Shown: one piece after another, positions 34,921-44,313 of the stretch
Layout: every line of letters begins with the position of its first letter
Numbering within the stretch: the stretch's first letter is position 1
From: Bacteroidota bacterium
GTDB lineage: Bacteria > Bacteroidota > Bacteroidia > Chitinophagales > Chitinophagaceae
Length of the DNA: 49,792 bases
Assembly: GCA_018266455.1 (NCBI GenBank)
Contig: JAFEAJ010000042.1
Span: 1-49,792 of the forward strand
Direction of reading: 5' to 3'
Made by a program: the position numbers and the translations under genes
Notes under the pieces: generated by a model
Databases searched by the model: none
What the model was told of the DNA's origin: nothing
The model's input: only the letters and a program-made list of their open reading frames with translations

Positions 34921-36642
34921 TCAGTTTACAAGGCTGACATCACTGTTTGTCGAAGCTTTTTTTAATCTGATCAGCACCTGTGCAGCTCCTGCTTTTTTAT
35001 TTTGCCTAAGCAACGCCTTATATAGGCCGGATAACGACCATACATTTTCATTGTTATCGTCCAGGTCTTGTTTAAATGCAGCTTCTGCGCTCTTATAATC
35101 GCCGGTTGCCATATAAGCTGTCCCAAGGTAATTTTTAGGATTAAGCAACCAATCCCTGGGTTCGTTATACACCATTTTCTTTTCCCGTTCTGCTGCTTCT
35201 TTAAAAAAATGGATTGATTCAGAAAAACTATTTTCTTTTAATGCAATACTTCCCTTTAAAAGATTCGTAGCAATAGTGGCGCCATCTATTGCAGGCGAAA
35301 ACGGTGCAAAAGGCGCATATAGCGAGCTGTCATTTAAAAGAGTTTCAAGTATGGAAAGCTCCCCCCGGGCGGCTGCTATTTTGTTTCTGGCACAATAAGC
35401 CATTCCTTTCCCAAAATGTGCAAGTAAAGAAGCATAAACGTATTTATCTTCAACAGATGTTGCATTGAGCAATCCTTCCCAGTCTTCAAAACGTACCATG
35501 ATCAAAGCAGGCGCCATATAGGTGTACTGCATAAAATTCCCGGTGCCGCCTGGAAAAGCTATAAAAGCAGTGTCAATATTATGTTGTAAAGAAAGGGCAG
35601 CGTCAATAGCATATTTTTTCCGGCCGGCATGCATAGCGCAATTCACTAACATGTGTTCGTTGTGCAATTTGTACAGCGCTTCGTTGCCAATGGCTGCAGG
35701 AAATAAATGGACATAGCTTTTATACTGTTTTACCGCTTCTTCATTCACGCTATACCCTTTTGTGTAAAACCCTGTTCTTAAATAAATATGCGAAGGCATG
35801 TGAACAAGATGCGATAAGCCGGGATTCAATTTCCCCAAGCGATTTGCACTTGCCATTGCTTTTTGAGGATAAGGCGAAGGTTCCATTACATGAATATAGT
35901 AATGGTTGATGCCCGGGTGCTCAGGCGCTTTCATCAAACCGCTTTCCAATACCTTGCGTATCCGTGGCGTCCATGGATAAGGAAGGCCACCGGCTTTCCA
36001 GAATTCCCAGGGGTGCTCAAGCATCATCGCATCTGCATAGAGGGCAGCAGCATCAGCATTGCCCCGAAATCCCAGGTAAACTTTTTCCATGGCCGAGGTG
36101 TACCTGCTATTCAAAGCTGCTCTTGATTCTGTGGGGTCATTTGAATAGCGCGTTACCATGGCGTCGATCAATGCTTTTTCAAATGGAGAAGCGGTGGCGG
36201 AAAGCATTTGTGCCTTGTTCGCTGCTTCAAAAGCGAGGGGAGAGGCTGTATATCCGGCATCATTGATGTTTGGCCCATACGCCAATGCCCTTGCCCACCA
36301 TAGCATTGGGTTAGGGGCGTCAAATTTTGCAGCTTTTATAAAAGATGCCATCGATTCAATAATATGAAAGCCATAATACATGTTAATGCCCTGGTTGAAA
36401 TAAAATTGCGCACTATCGCTCCTGGTATGGATATCCCATTTGTATTTACCAGCACCAGGCATCGGCGGGATATCTGTTCCCTCCATATATTTATTCAACA
36501 AGCTCCAGTCAGGGCTGCATTTGAATATGGGTTTGATGCTGATGCCGGCAGCATTGTTATTTATCTTTTGGCTGTTTTTTGAAATGCGCACCAATCCAAG
36601 TGCTGAAAAAAAAGCAAGAAAGGTTATAAAGAATAGTTTCAT
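34921..36642 (-). CDS. Exported TPR-repeat protein
   Basis: A 573-residue protein with a signal peptide (MKLFFITFLAFFSALGLV). The rest is helical and repeat-rich: QFYFNQGINMYYGFHIIESMASFIKAAKFDAPNPMLWWARALAYGPNI, then AMEKVYLGFRGNADAAALYADAMML and KNYLGTAYMATGDYKSAEAAFKQDLDDNNENVWSLSGLYKALLRQ, i.e. several tetratricopeptide repeats, clearest at the C-terminus. It looks like a large TPR lipoprotein-type or periplasmic scaffold. HYYIHVMEPSPYPQKAM and LSHLVHMPSHIYLRTG carry several His, a pattern seen in related proteins annotated as TPR proteins of unknown role; metal binding is possible but unproven. No operon partner on the same strand is close. Confidence 0.82.
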   Translation of the reverse strand: MKLFFITFLAFFSALGLVRISKNSQKINNNAAGISIKPIFKCSPDWSLLNKYMEGTDIPPMPGAGKYKWDIHTRSDSAQFYFNQGINMYYGFHIIESMASFIKAAKFDAPNPMLWWARALAYGPNINDAGYTASPLAFEAANKAQMLSATASPFEKALIDAMVTRYSNDPTESRAALNSRYTSAMEKVYLGFRGNADAAALYADAMMLEHPWEFWKAGGLPYPWTPRIRKVLESGLMKAPEHPGINHYYIHVMEPSPYPQKAMASANRLGKLNPGLSHLVHMPSHIYLRTGFYTKGYSVNEEAVKQYKSYVHLFPAAIGNEALYKLHNEHMLVNCAMHAGRKKYAIDAALSLQHNIDTAFIAFPGGTGNFMQYTYMAPALIMVRFEDWEGLLNATSVEDKYVYASLLAHFGKGMAYCARNKIAAARGELSILETLLNDSSLYAPFAPFSPAIDGATIATNLLKGSIALKENSFSESIHFFKEAAEREKKMVYNEPRDWLLNPKNYLGTAYMATGDYKSAEAAFKQDLDDNNENVWSLSGLYKALLRQNKKAGAAQVLIRLKKASTNSDVSLVN

Positions 36643-36727
36643 ACCTGGCAGCTTTTAGTTAAAGAAAGGTACAATATTTTCTTGATCGCCATTCTCAAGA
36701 ACCTGGCAGTTATTCAAGCCTTGAAGG

Positions 36728-36831
36728 TTGCTGCCATTGTTTCATTGCCCTTCGGTGCGCCCCTTATTTCCAGCGTGCAGAACTTTGGAAAAGGCTTGGG
36801 AACGGCGCTACCTAATGAGCAGGAAGCTGCC
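36728..36831. repeat. 104-bp direct repeat, copy 1
   Basis: Aligned by hand to 40821-40924 without gaps, with about 12 mismatches in 104 bases. It begins in intergenic DNA downstream of the T9SS type B gene and covers its last eight or so codons, including SFLLIR and the stop. A TTTCCA / TGGAAA stem inside the repeat is conserved in both copies. It may be a common tail of such genes or a dispersed element. Confidence 0.8.
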
Positions 36832-39231
36832 CCTGCCGGTCTTTTCATTCTCTCCTGCGAAGCGGTACCTGCAGGCCCAGACAAACATGCCGCTACTTTG
36901 CGCAGCACCGTTCAGCTTCCCGTCCCAGCCTTCGCCGGGGCTCGATGAATGGAACACCAGCTGCCCCCATCGGTTGTAGATGTACAGCTCATATTTTTCC
37001 AGTGGCCCGAAAACTTTTGGCTTCACCACATCGTTAATGCCATCGTTGTTTGGGGTGAAGGCTGTCGGCATGACCAGTTTGTCGAGGCAGTCTTCGACCG
37101 TCACTTTCAGCGTATCGCTGAGCAGGCAGCCATTGGGCGATGTTGCCCTGACAATATAATCGGTAGTGGCGGAAGGAGCTATTTGTATTGTTTGGGACAT
37201 GGCACTGCCGAGGATGGCGCCAGTGGGCAGCCATTGATAACCGGAGAACCCGGCAGTCGCTGATAATGCGGTGTCCTGCGATTTACAGAGCAGGAAGCTT
37301 TTCCCCGCCGAGAGCAGGCTGGTGTCATAGCTGACCTTTACCGAAGCGGATGACGTATTGTTGCAGATATCCGTTGCCGTTAGGTGATAAGTGCCTGGAC
37401 TGTTCGCGATAAAGAAGGGGCTGGTGGAGCCGTCCTGCCAGAGGTATTTTTGGTAAGGGGGCGATGGGCGCAGCGTGTCGGCTGCTCCCGGGCACAGCAG
37501 GGTGTCGCTGCCGATAGAGACATTTCTCAGCCTGGGCCTGATTGTTATCAACAAGGAATCAGCAATGCCACAACCGGTCAAGGTTGCGTGCATAAAAAAA
37601 CTGCCTGCTTTTTTGAACTGAACTGAAACAGATGAATCGTTGAGGAATTTGAAGGGCGAAGCATAAGAAGTGTCTGCCTCCCAGTCAATTTTTTTGAGGC
37701 ATTTATTGTTTTTTGATGCGGTGAAAACAACAGGCGAATCGCTAAAGCAAAGATTATTGTCGCCCAAAAGTTTTATTGTATTGCAGAGGCTTTCTTGCTG
37801 GCAGGCAAGCAGGCTTTGTAGAATAAAAGAATTTTCTGGTTGGTTTTGCAGAAGCCCAATCGTGGCAATATCATGTGGCAATACGTCATCCCAATTAAAA
37901 TTTGAATTTTTATATGGTAATTTCCTTGAGATGGCGAAATCTGACTGGCTTAGAGTTATGCAGCCACTGTCCATTAAAAAGGATAAAGGGATATCCATGC
38001 TCTGTAAATAAAGCGAGCCTCCCAAACCGACAGACATTGACAAATTTACAAGGTTGTTATTTTTAAAATAAAATTGAAACAAATTGGTGGCATTGGGAAC
38101 ATTTGAAATATGGAATTGATCAGACAAGTTATTCATTGAATCGATAAATGCGTAGTGCGCCTGTGCGTGCCATCCAGGTATAATATATAAAGATTTGCCC
38201 CTGCCGTTTATAATGGGATATGCATTTGTAGGGTCAACCGTTGAAGAACTTACGGCGATTGGGGGATGGATGATATTCAAATCATCATCTATTTGAATAT
38301 ACCCGATTTCATTATTTTGAAGTGTAGTGTGCAACAACCTAAAAGTAAAAACAAATTTATTTCCAAATGGCTTGAACCCTGCGCTACTTTGAAGTGTTGT
38401 AGAATCACTTGGTACAGTTTGGCCAGTAATCCTATAGGCCATTTGGGAAATAATATCCCCTGTGGTATAATCTAACTTAAGCATCCAAATCCCTGCATCA
38501 TTATTTTGGTTTTGGCTATTTGCATACGTGCCCCCTATGTAAACAAAATTGTTTATCACATACAGATTGTCCACTGACAAGTAGTATGATGTGGCGTTGG
38601 TAAACGAATAATTATGCGACCAGGCTTCAATGGTTATTAAATCAGGAACCATTAATGTATCATTCCTTAAAATTGTGAATCCGCCACCATTTGAAGAGGC
38701 CCTAGTGCCTGCGAAAACCAACGATTGTCCTGGCCCCGAGTCGCAAGTAATCCAGCCATAATCATTGCTCTGGTTGTCATAAAGGGTTTCATAGAGGATA
38801 TTCCCATTTTCATCTAAAAGCAAATGAATATTTTGAGTGCACCCATTTGTGCAAAACAAAGTGCTTGAATCACGGCCATTAAGCAGTATATCGTTATTGC
38901 TTAGCTCTTGCATGTTTTCCCATACCGCAACTTTATATTTCCTGATTCGTTTTGCCCAAACAATTTGCCCGGCATTATTTATCTTAAATAGTGAAATGCT
39001 ATCAGCCCCAATGGCATCATCCTGAAAGTGTATCATGCCATTATCATGCGTTGGCATTGAGAAGAAAATAGGATGGGACTGAAAAAGTAAAGAAGGTGAG
39101 GAATAAAAATAGGTTTTTAGCGTGTCGCTACAACTGCTATCCTGACAAAATGAATGCTGGTTCAAAAGAACAAGCAATGCACATTTGCAAATGAACATTG
39201 CTTGCTTTTTTATGATATTTTTTCTCGGCAT
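36808..39231 (-). CDS. T9SS type B sorting-domain protein
   Basis: An 807-residue secreted protein. The N-terminal signal is basic then hydrophobic (MFICKCALLVLLNQHSFCQ, from about residue 12). Residues about 530-700 look like Ig/PKD-type domains (CSDTLLI-like strands with YLWQDGSTSPFF, YDTSLLSAGKSF, YQWLPTG). The C-terminal about 88 residues are the type B sorting domain: VMPTAFTPNNDGINDVVKP, LYIYNRWGQLVF, GWDGKLNGAAQSSGMFVW and final GSFLLIR. It should be exported by SprA and fixed to the surface. The N-terminal 500 residues have no recognised domain and are A/T-rich, unlike the C-terminal part. It follows a lipoprotein gene after 49 bases. Confidence 0.92.
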   Translation of the reverse strand: MPRKNIIKKQAMFICKCALLVLLNQHSFCQDSSCSDTLKTYFYSSPSLLFQSHPIFFSMPTHDNGMIHFQDDAIGADSISLFKINNAGQIVWAKRIRKYKVAVWENMQELSNNDILLNGRDSSTLFCTNGCTQNIHLLLDENGNILYETLYDNQSNDYGWITCDSGPGQSLVFAGTRASSNGGGFTILRNDTLMVPDLITIEAWSHNYSFTNATSYYLSVDNLYVINNFVYIGGTYANSQNQNNDAGIWMLKLDYTTGDIISQMAYRITGQTVPSDSTTLQSSAGFKPFGNKFVFTFRLLHTTLQNNEIGYIQIDDDLNIIHPPIAVSSSTVDPTNAYPIINGRGKSLYIIPGWHAQAHYAFIDSMNNLSDQFHISNVPNATNLFQFYFKNNNLVNLSMSVGLGGSLYLQSMDIPLSFLMDSGCITLSQSDFAISRKLPYKNSNFNWDDVLPHDIATIGLLQNQPENSFILQSLLACQQESLCNTIKLLGDNNLCFSDSPVVFTASKNNKCLKKIDWEADTSYASPFKFLNDSSVSVQFKKAGSFFMHATLTGCGIADSLLITIRPRLRNVSIGSDTLLCPGAADTLRPSPPYQKYLWQDGSTSPFFIANSPGTYHLTATDICNNTSSASVKVSYDTSLLSAGKSFLLCKSQDTALSATAGFSGYQWLPTGAILGSAMSQTIQIAPSATTDYIVRATSPNGCLLSDTLKVTVEDCLDKLVMPTAFTPNNDGINDVVKPKVFGPLEKYELYIYNRWGQLVFHSSSPGEGWDGKLNGAAQSSGMFVWACRYRFAGENEKTGRGSFLLIR

Positions 39232-39280
39232 TTCGAAAAAACTAATAAAAAAAGGATTAACTCCTTCAGGTTGTTTCTGT

Positions 39281-40471
39281 TTAATAGGAATAAGTGTATA
39301 ATGATGACCATGGACTTACACAACAATTCTGATTTGTTCCTACAAATTTTGGGATTGGCCATTGGCCGCCATATTGGGATAAGGGTTTATTATAAACGAT
39401 ATTGCGTGTTCTTATGTACATCTTGCCATGCCCTGAAGTTCTTTTAGTAATATCTATTTGCAATTCCAATGACCCGTAAGGGTCTACCAACCCGAATTTT
39501 GAAGTTAGAAAGTTTGAAAAAGGCCCGCCTGTAGGAGGTAAATAATAGCTCATTGCGGTGTCCCGGATTAAGGAGTCCATGGTTTGGCTTTCTCCGTACC
39601 AAACGCCGTTGATGTTATATTCTATTTGTTGCAAACTTGGGTATACAAAACCTGAATTTGTACATGTGCCGGTTGGGTCTTCTCCATAAAACCTAAATGG
39701 GTTTGATGATGTAGCACCCCATATTGTATCAATCCTGTTACAAGGAGTTGTAAGAGGGTATTCGAAAGATGTTGGTGTATAAGGTGTGAGCCCCTGAACG
39801 AAGGGCTCTATATCCGGGCAATCTGAAGGCACTCTTCCGCCAAGCTGTACAGCCCAAGCCAAATTAAAATATGAATCGGGCAACCATCCCGTTGCATACG
39901 TTACTGAAAAAAGCTCATTGCCAGGAACGTTTGCATCAGGCCCTAAATCATTTATTGTTACATTCGACACAGAGGTATTCGAGTATACAACAGTTGAACC
40001 ATTTTGAATTTTGATGTACCCTTTTGCAAGATAGCTCCCATTTGATAGAACAAGATTATTGTCATAGGAAATATTATAGGTCCAAGAAATTTTGAATCCA
40101 TTGGGGCTGAGATGGCAGTTGCTGGTGAGGGTATACGATTTAAGGGTATCACTCCATATATCGCCAGTGCATTGCGATACAAATGAATTTTCAGTTTTTC
40201 CATCGCCCTTATTCAAATGAGAAATGCTCTCTTTTGTTAACTCGTTACCGTTTGTATCAGAATAAAATGTCTGGATCTTTTTATTTATTGGAATGGTAAA
40301 AGGTATTCCATTTTTGCTGATTAGATTTCTGATATTAATTTTTTCGTCTTCCCCATTCGAATACTCATTATTGTTGCTTTTTGTTTCTTTCTTGCAACTG
40401 TTGATTAAAACAGTTATTGCTGCAATAAATATCAATGAAGAACTAATTTTCCATATGGTTTCTAATTTCAT
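39281..40471 (-). CDS. Unknown lipoprotein, A/T-rich
   Basis: A 396-residue lipoprotein: KISSSLIFIAAITVLINSC (lipobox INSC, about residues 5-23 from the chosen start) then the charged KKETK. The start ATG 40471 lies directly before the signal; the frame is open upstream but lacks signal features. The mature part is rich in Asn, Tyr and Thr with CTGDIWSDTLKSY, YIKIQNGS, GYLPDSYF-like strands, and no family was recognised. It precedes the T9SS type B gene by 49 bases on the same strand, so the two are likely co-transcribed. Nucleotide composition is markedly A/T-rich compared with flanking genes (17 G+C in 60 at 40381-40440). Confidence 0.75.
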   Translation of the reverse strand: MKLETIWKISSSLIFIAAITVLINSCKKETKSNNNEYSNGEDEKINIRNLISKNGIPFTIPINKKIQTFYSDTNGNELTKESISHLNKGDGKTENSFVSQCTGDIWSDTLKSYTLTSNCHLSPNGFKISWTYNISYDNNLVLSNGSYLAKGYIKIQNGSTVVYSNTSVSNVTINDLGPDANVPGNELFSVTYATGWLPDSYFNLAWAVQLGGRVPSDCPDIEPFVQGLTPYTPTSFEYPLTTPCNRIDTIWGATSSNPFRFYGEDPTGTCTNSGFVYPSLQQIEYNINGVWYGESQTMDSLIRDTAMSYYLPPTGGPFSNFLTSKFGLVDPYGSLELQIDITKRTSGHGKMYIRTRNIVYNKPLSQYGGQWPIPKFVGTNQNCCVSPWSSLYTYSY

Positions 40472-40820
40472 AACAATAAATTTTAGGTTGATGTATTTGG
40501 TAAGCGGCTTAAAGCTCAGGCGTTGCGCCAGTAGGCGGCGAGTGTGCTGTTGCTTGCGGATTTGATATTGATATGGCAATCATTCCAGGATGTTTTGTGG
40601 TGGGGGAATTCCAATCCTGTTAAATGATTCCTGCAATAAAACCAAACGGTAAATTTTTGTCAGTGGGGGGGGGCAATTTGTGTGCTGCTCATGGATGAAG
40701 TTTTTTAGGTTATCAATTTTTGTAAACGTAGCTTATTTTCTGCTAACGAAGAACAGGTGGTTTTGCACAATAATGCAAACAACTGGCAATGAAGCCTGTT
40801 AACAGGTGTTCATCGTATTT
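40472..40820. other. Gene-free stretch
   Basis: About 350 bases upstream of the lipoprotein gene with no supported gene. No minus-strand TAnnTTTG box was found, so the promoter of the lipoprotein-T9SS pair is not identified. The stretch holds two G-rich runs (around 40593-40601 and 40664-40675) and ends at repeat copy 2. Confidence 0.5.
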
Positions 40821-40924
40821 TTGCTACCATTGTTGCATTGCCCTTCGGCGCGTTTTTCATTTCCAACGTGCAGAACTTTGGAAAAGGTTTGGGAACGGCG
40901 CTGCTTAATGAGCAGGAAGCTGCC
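40821..40924. repeat. 104-bp direct repeat, copy 2
   Basis: Same orientation as the copy at 36728-36831, about 88% identical by hand alignment. The minus strand still spells SFLLIK, the end of a type B sorting domain, here with no gene attached. It sits 12 bases past the stop codon of the flavoprotein gene. Both copies thus lie immediately 3' of a minus-strand coding region. Confidence 0.8.
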
Positions 40925-40936
40925 TGTAAAACAAAA

Positions 40937-43381
40937 TTATAACCTCACCCTTAATCCTTTCGGGTCATACAAAGCACCCTGGGCTATTTTCCCTTTTATC
41001 CAGTGGCCGAAAATAAAAATTTCAGTGCCGGTGCCGGGTTTTGCAAGCTCAACCGGTAAATAAGCGAAGGCAATGGATGAGCCGATGCTCGATCCATAAG
41101 CGCCGGATGTGACCCTTCCTGAAATTTTTCCGTTAACCCGAACCGGTTCATTGCTTAATACCACCGCACGCGGGTTATCCAGAACGATCGTTACAAGTTT
41201 TTTTCTTGGAACATGCTGTTTCAATGCATCTCGGCCCAAAAAATCTTTATCTTTTGCAACGGCGAAATTCAGGCCCGCATCGGAAGGGGTTTCTTCCGGG
41301 GTAATGTCTGAGCCCCAGTATAAATATCCTTTTTCTGTTCGCAGTGAGTCGATGGCTTTGTAACCACAGGCAGCCATCCCAAATGGTTTTCCTGCCTGCC
41401 AGAGGGCTTCCCAAATTTCCGATCCTTTTTCAACAGGTGCGTACACTTCATAACCGAGTTCGCCTACAAAAGTTACGCGCACCAATTGCACGGGGATATT
41501 TTTTATTGAAGTTTTCCTCATGCTCAAAAAGGGGAATGCGGGAGTGGAAAGGTCAAGGCTGGTCAGCGTGGCCATCACCTCTCTTGCAAGCGGCCCCCAG
41601 ATGCCGAAACAGGTTAGTGATGCCGTGATGTCTCTTAATGCAACGGAGCCATCTTCTGGCAAATGGTCGCTGAGCCAGGCCATGTCATGGCTGTGCAATG
41701 CAGTGCCTGATATCATCCTGAACGTATTGTCATCAATCTGCGTTACGGTTACATCGCTTTCAATGCCGCCGTGTTCATTGAGCATTTGGGTGTAGGTGAC
41801 AGAGCCAGCGCCTTTATTGATCTTGTTTGCGCAGAGGCGCTCAAGAAAATTTGCTGCGCCGGTGCCGCTGATCTCAATTTTTGAAAATGAAGATTCATCA
41901 TACAGCCCCGCTTTTTCTCTTGTTGCAACAGACTCAGTAACGATGGCAGTGCTCCAGTTTTTTCCTGCCCATCCTTCGGGCCTTAAGCTTTCGTAATCCG
42001 GGTTTTCGTTCTCGGCGTAATAGTTCACCCTTTCCCATCCTGATTTTTCTCCAAACACGGCCCCATGTTTTTTATGCCATTCATAAGCAGCGCTTACTTT
42101 CAGTGGCCTTCCTGCTTTTTTGTCGTCGCCGGGATAACGGATGTCATAATACGACTCGTAATTTTCCACCACTCTTGCCAGTGTGTAGGAATAAGATTGA
42201 TACTGTGCGCCAAACCTGCGCACATCCATCTCCCATAGATCTTTTGTGGGGTAGCCATCTAATAACCATGCTGCCATTTCGTAGCCAACCCCGCCTGCGC
42301 CAGCGATACCATGCGCACAAAAACCGGCTGCTACAAAAAAACCTTTTACAGATGTTTGCCCGAGGCAGAATTCGTTATCAGGTGTGAAAGCTTCAGGCCC
42401 GTTGATCATCTTCCTGATCGGTGCAGTAGCCATGGCAGGCACGCGCATGGCCGAGTTGAGCATGATCTCTTCAAACCGGCCCCAGTCTTCAGGTAATAGT
42501 TTTCCATTAAAGTCTTTTGGAACACGGTCTATCAGGTCTTCATCAAGGAAAGCTGCAGCGGATTTTCTTTCATACCCGCCCATCACCAGGCCGGCGCCGT
42601 CTTCACGGTAATACACCAGGTTGTCCGGGTCGCGAAGCGTTGGCAAATGCGGGTCGCTTTTTGAAACTTTCCGGAATGCTGAAGTAACCAAGTATTGGTG
42701 GCTCATGGGGATGATGGGCACCCGCACATTTACCATCCTCGCTATTTCGGGAGTGTACAAGCCACAGGCAGCCACAATCTTTTCAGTTCTGATAGTTCCT
42801 TTATCCGTAGTTATTGAAACCACCTGATTGTTGCGTGTATTGATGGCCGTTACCCTTGTGTGCCGAAAAATTTTTACACCCATTCTTTTAGCCTCATTGG
42901 CCATTGAATTGCAAAGCAGGCTCGGGTCGAGGTACCCGTCGGTAGGAAGATAAGTGGCGGCCAGCACGTTTTCGGTGGACATCAGGGGAAAAAGCTCTTT
43001 GGCCCTTTCTGCTGAAATTTCTTCCAGCGGCAGTCCGAAAGTAGTTGCCCAGCCCACTTGTTTTTTTAGTTCCATTTCACGTTCGGGCGTGCAGGCCAGG
43101 CGGATGCCACCGCATTCCACCCAACCCGGGTCGGTGGCGTGGTCTTTCGATAATTTCCTGTACAATTCTGCGCTATACATCATCATTGAAGTGAGCGTAA
43201 CCGAGCCGCGCAATTGCCCTACTAACCCTGCTGAATGAAAAGTTGACCCGCTGGTTAATTCGTTCCTGTCTAACAGCAAAACATCTGTTTCGCCTTTTAA
43301 TGCTAAATGATAAGCGATAGATGCGCCAGCTACGCCGCCGCCGATGATTACAATTCTTGCCTGTTCCGGAAACTCATTCAT
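40937..43381 (-). CDS. Dimethylglycine/sarcosine dehydrogenase-like flavoprotein with GcvT domain
   Basis: An 814-residue two-part enzyme. The N-terminal DAO half has the FAD motif IVIIGGGVAGASIAYHLALKG and ELTSGSTFHSAGLVG, where H49 is at the site of covalent FAD in dimethylglycine/sarcosine dehydrogenases. The C-terminal half is a folate-binding GcvT-like domain (YTQMLNEHGGIESDVTVTQ, GYEVYAPVEKGSEIWEALW, CGYKAIDSLRTEKGYLYWG, then GRVTSGAYGSSIG). Enzymes of this family oxidise N-methyl groups and pass the one-carbon unit to tetrahydrofolate. The exact substrate is unknown. The gene overlaps the preceding kinase by eight bases. Confidence 0.92.
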   Translation of the reverse strand: MNEFPEQARIVIIGGGVAGASIAYHLALKGETDVLLLDRNELTSGSTFHSAGLVGQLRGSVTLTSMMMYSAELYRKLSKDHATDPGWVECGGIRLACTPEREMELKKQVGWATTFGLPLEEISAERAKELFPLMSTENVLAATYLPTDGYLDPSLLCNSMANEAKRMGVKIFRHTRVTAINTRNNQVVSITTDKGTIRTEKIVAACGLYTPEIARMVNVRVPIIPMSHQYLVTSAFRKVSKSDPHLPTLRDPDNLVYYREDGAGLVMGGYERKSAAAFLDEDLIDRVPKDFNGKLLPEDWGRFEEIMLNSAMRVPAMATAPIRKMINGPEAFTPDNEFCLGQTSVKGFFVAAGFCAHGIAGAGGVGYEMAAWLLDGYPTKDLWEMDVRRFGAQYQSYSYTLARVVENYESYYDIRYPGDDKKAGRPLKVSAAYEWHKKHGAVFGEKSGWERVNYYAENENPDYESLRPEGWAGKNWSTAIVTESVATREKAGLYDESSFSKIEISGTGAANFLERLCANKINKGAGSVTYTQMLNEHGGIESDVTVTQIDDNTFRMISGTALHSHDMAWLSDHLPEDGSVALRDITASLTCFGIWGPLAREVMATLTSLDLSTPAFPFLSMRKTSIKNIPVQLVRVTFVGELGYEVYAPVEKGSEIWEALWQAGKPFGMAACGYKAIDSLRTEKGYLYWGSDITPEETPSDAGLNFAVAKDKDFLGRDALKQHVPRKKLVTIVLDNPRAVVLSNEPVRVNGKISGRVTSGAYGSSIGSSIAFAYLPVELAKPGTGTEIFIFGHWIKGKIAQGALYDPKGLRVRL

Positions 43382-44300
43382 TTGATTTATTGTTTAAAAT
43401 TTCTAAAACATTTTGATAACGATCGCCTGTCAATTCCGGCAAAACCGAGTTCCATTTTTTCATTCCCCAGGAACGAAAATCGAAGCGGATAGGTGAAACT
43501 GCTTCCTGGATAGATGCCCACATTACCCAGCCAAAACGGGCGATCATGGACCATGCCGCCGCTCTTGCAATTTTTCTGGGGTCATGTTTTTGCCAGTAGG
43601 CATCGCACAAAACCGTCAATAGCTCATCACCCAAAAAACTTTCGCTGATGAAATTCCCGATTTCAAACGATGCTTCGTTCTGCCCGGAGTACTCGTAATC
43701 GATGATCCAGATTTTATTGCCATCGTCCATAAAATTTTCAGCGAGCAGGTCGTTGTTGCAGGGCACTGGTTTTTCAGGATCTGCTGCAATGGCATGTTCA
43801 AGCTCGCTGATCTTTGGCGCTAATTCCATGTATTGCTCGGGCACGAAATATTTATTCGCCAATACAATGTTTAAATAATTTTTCCGGATTGCGGGGAAAT
43901 GAAAATTGCCCTCGAAGGCCGGGCCTGCGTGCAGCATGCGCAGCGATGCAGCAACCCTTTTTAATAATAAAGGGTTTGATTTGAAATCGTTCGCATGCAG
44001 TGTGGTTGCATTGATCCAGCTTATTACCAGGACACTTTCTTCCTGTAACGAACCTATTAAAGCTGCCCCAACACCTGCCTCGTGAGCTCTTGCTGTATTC
44101 ATCCTTTCATTATCCCGGTTAATGCCTAATAAAGATGATTTTGAATCGCTCACCCGCATTACATAAATATCGTTTTCGGTTTCTACTTTATAATTGATAT
44201 TGGTTAAGCCCCCGCCCAATGCAGAAATTTTTTTTGCATTGGCAAGCACAGGTATCTTTGAAACCAACCTGCTTAATCTCGTATCGTGAACCAGGGACAT
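43374..44300 (-). CDS. Choline/ethanolamine kinase-like phosphotransferase
   Basis: A 308-residue protein of the APH/choline kinase fold. ISALGGGLTNINYKVE is the nucleotide loop and YVMRVSD carries the N-lobe residue. The Brenner motif reads CNNDLLAENF (D184, N189), followed by IWIIDYEYSGQNEASFEIGNF (DFG-like Asp at about 201). The usual His of HxD is Asn (N182; codon AAC confirmed on the minus strand). Choline and ethanolamine kinases normally act on amino alcohols; here the operon suggests an amine related to a permease and an N-methyl oxidase. It starts 13 bases after the permease stop. Confidence 0.88.
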   Translation of the reverse strand: MSLVHDTRLSRLVSKIPVLANAKKISALGGGLTNINYKVETENDIYVMRVSDSKSSLLGINRDNERMNTARAHEAGVGAALIGSLQEESVLVISWINATTLHANDFKSNPLLLKRVAASLRMLHAGPAFEGNFHFPAIRKNYLNIVLANKYFVPEQYMELAPKISELEHAIAADPEKPVPCNNDLLAENFMDDGNKIWIIDYEYSGQNEASFEIGNFISESFLGDELLTVLCDAYWQKHDPRKIARAAAWSMIARFGWVMWASIQEAVSPIRFDFRSWGMKKWNSVLPELTGDRYQNVLEILNNKSNE

Positions 44301-44313
44301 CTCAATTTTTCAG

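Noticed and set aside
40806..41063. Plus-strand frames over the direct repeat that spell similar peptides in both copies
   Set aside because: The similarity follows from the DNA repeat itself; there is no start signal and one copy overlaps the flavoprotein gene end.
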